Positions 62,589 through 64,000 of a DNA stretch of 64,000 bases are shown here, piece by piece. Under the pieces are notes generated by a model. The model did no database searches. It saw only the letters and a program-made list of their open reading frames with translations, and had not been told where the DNA came from. How positions within the stretch are numbered: position 1 is the first letter of the stretch; each line of letters opens with the position of its first letter. The stretch lies in NCBI RefSeq assembly GCF_002893765.1, contig NZ_CP025938.1, positions 1,426,001 through 1,490,000 on the forward strand, in the 5' to 3' direction. The stretch comes from Tamlana carrageenivorans (GTDB lineage Bacteria > Bacteroidota > Bacteroidia > Flavobacteriales > Flavobacteriaceae). The position numbers and the translations under genes were made by a program.

Positions 62589-64000
62589 CTACCTTAAATA
62601 ACTTTGGTAAGTTGTAGAATTACTTAATATTTTAGTAGCTTTTTTAATTTCAGTATCATGAATTTTATAATAATCATATAAACCTTCACGATACACGTAG
62701 CATTTCACAATATCTTCGATTAATAATTCTAGTAAATAGGCTTTATTTTCGTCTATAACCGTGTTTTTAGAAGCGTTTAAATGATTTATTAGCGTATTGT
62801 ACTCTTTTTCAATATTGTCGTTTAAAGCTTCTTTTTTAGCGGTTTCAAAAGCTTTTTTTAGGTCTTTTTCTGTTTCAGTTTCAAATGAAAAATTGTTGGT
62901 TTTCAAGTAATTTTTGAAATCTGAAAAATCTTTGTCCGTTAAGCTGAAACTATTAATATGCTTGATATCATGATTGTAATAATAATTAACCGCGTAGTTA
63001 AAGATGAAATCGCTTTCTTGAATGGCTTTGGTAATGGTTGGATTTTTTGCCGCATCTAAAGCTACATCTGGTAATACCCCGCCGCCATCAAAAACTTTTC
63101 TTCCGTTTTTAGTTTTAAACTGGTGATAGTTTTCTTTTTTAACACGTACCGCCTCCCCTTTTTCGTTTCTATTCCAATAGTCTAAAGACTGAATACAACG
63201 GCCCGATGGGGTGTAATATCTTGAAATGGTAATTTTAACTTGAGTGCCGTAAGTGAGTTGTTTAGGACGTTGAACCAAACCTTTACCAAAACTTCTAGAG
63301 CCTACAATAACGGCACGATCTAAATCTTGCAACGCGCCCGATACAATTTCACTTGCAGAGGCACTGGCACCATCGATTAAAACCACTAATGGAATTTCGG
63401 TATCTATAGGTTGATTTTGAGTAATATAGGTTCTGTTATACTTTTTTACTTTCGATTTTGTGGTAACAACTAATTGCCCTTTTGGCACAAATAGATTTAC
63501 AATTTTAATAGCCTCATTAAGTAATCCGCCAGGGTTTCCTCGTAAATCTAAAATGATTTTTTTAGCCCCTTGAGCTTTTAAATCGCGTAAAGCATAATTG
63601 GTTTCTGTGTAAGCTTTGTTATTAAAGCGGCTTAAAACAATGTAGCCTGTTTTATCGTTTACCATTGAAAAATGCGGAACCGCCTTGATATCTACCTCGG
63701 CACGTTTTATAGTGGTCGTATGTGATTTTCCTTGGCGTAAATAGGTCACTTCAACCGATGAATCTGAGGTTCCTTTTAATAAATCGCCAGCATGATCTTC
63801 GTAATTAGCAACTACCGTATTTCCTATTTTAATGATTTCATCACCTGGTTTTAAGCCAGCTTTATCTGCTGGATAATCTTTATAAGGTTCGATAACTAGA
63901 AGTTTATCTTTTAGCGTTTTTATACGTGCACCAATACCTGTATAATCGCCGGTATTATTAATTCTAGCAGCTTCAACATCCTGTTCGTTCATAAAGTTCG
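62589..64000 (-). CDS. C-terminal processing protease (S41), partial at window edge
   Basis: Periplasmic serine protease of the CtpA type, cut by the right window edge. The frame runs off the window: codons upstream of the ATG at 63992 read NF before MNEQDVEAARINNTGDYTGIG, which is the middle of the family (...PYTNFM...), so that ATG is internal. A PDZ domain is at about 20-95 of the visible part; the S41 domain has the Ser in VLIDGASASASEIV and the Lys in SFGKGLVQ. The C-terminus has a helical extension. About 470 residues are visible; the N-terminus is missing. Confidence 0.9.
   Translation of the reverse strand, partial: NFMNEQDVEAARINNTGDYTGIGARIKTLKDKLLVIEPYKDYPADKAGLKPGDEIIKIGNTVVANYEDHAGDLLKGTSDSSVEVTYLRQGKSHTTTIKRAEVDIKAVPHFSMVNDKTGYIVLSRFNNKAYTETNYALRDLKAQGAKKIILDLRGNPGGLLNEAIKIVNLFVPKGQLVVTTKSKVKKYNRTYITQNQPIDTEIPLVVLIDGASASASEIVSGALQDLDRAVIVGSRSFGKGLVQRPKQLTYGTQVKITISRYYTPSGRCIQSLDYWNRNEKGEAVRVKKENYHQFKTKNGRKVFDGGGVLPDVALDAAKNPTITKAIQESDFIFNYAVNYYYNHDIKHINSFSLTDKDFSDFKNYLKTNNFSFETETEKDLKKAFETAKKEALNDNIEKEYNTLINHLNASKNTVIDENKAYLLELLIEDIVKCYVYREGLYDYYKIHDTEIKKATKILSNSTTYQSYLR

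Overview
The window reads as chromosomal DNA of a marine-type flavobacterium (Bacteroidota, Flavobacteriaceae). The basis is low G+C, SusC/SusD and TonB receptor/DUF4249 pairs, PorT-type and GIN-domain proteins, lipoproteins with short Bacteroidota-type signal sequences, and repeated TAnnTTTG promoter elements. No species is claimed.

Layout. (1) About 1-7020: the right part of an integrated element. It carries a phage-type RecA-fold ATPase and a small neighbour, an operon of a lipoprotein, a signal peptide/TM/HNH protein and a hypothetical, an XRE regulator, a decayed macro-domain gene, and a tyrosine integrase ending at a CAT-anticodon tRNA; the other end lies left of the window. (2) 7.1-17.8 kb: core genes (methylmalonyl-CoA epimerase, rbfA, LolC/E-like permease, holB, DoxX-like protein), a TonB receptor/DUF4249 pair, an SDR, an OmpH/Skp lipoprotein and a methyltransferase. 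(3) 17.9-19.86 kb: a non-coding tandem array of about 250-263 bp units ending at a parS-like palindrome; a second palindrome lies on the other side of mnmG. (4) 19.9-36.3 kb: mnmG, ybeY, a DUF4175 protein, gltX, an outer-membrane gene split by an IS982 element, an SPFH protein, a FemAB-like protein, DUF1761, glnS, zinc-ribbon, folB, tRNA-Cys and LysE. (5) 36.4-50.0 kb: a complete polysaccharide utilisation locus (SusC, SusD, a glycan-binding lipoprotein, a GH16 endo-glucanase, a GH3 glucosidase, and a propeller/Y_Y_Y/LuxR regulator), best read as beta-1,3-glucan (laminarin) use. (6) 50.2-54.5 kb: an IS256 insertion, a GIN-domain protein and rnr. (7) 54.5-55.58 kb: a very AT-rich non-coding gap with a perfect DnaA box, a candidate replication origin. 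(8) 55.6-64 kb: rpiB, CDF transporter, GNAT, S9 peptidase, TIM-barrel lipoprotein, a double OmpA-domain protein, a second identical IS982 copy, and a C-terminal processing protease cut by the window edge.

Genes left of the 55 kb gap are mostly on the minus strand and those just right of it mostly on the plus strand. With parS-like sites 33-35 kb away, this is what a region near the chromosome origin would look like. The PUL genes form one minus-strand unit: the regulator senses oligosaccharide, the GH16 enzyme and binding lipoprotein work at the surface, SusCD import, and the GH3 enzyme trims to glucose. Three IS insertions (two identical IS982, one IS256) have intact ends and target duplications, so mobile-element activity looks recent.
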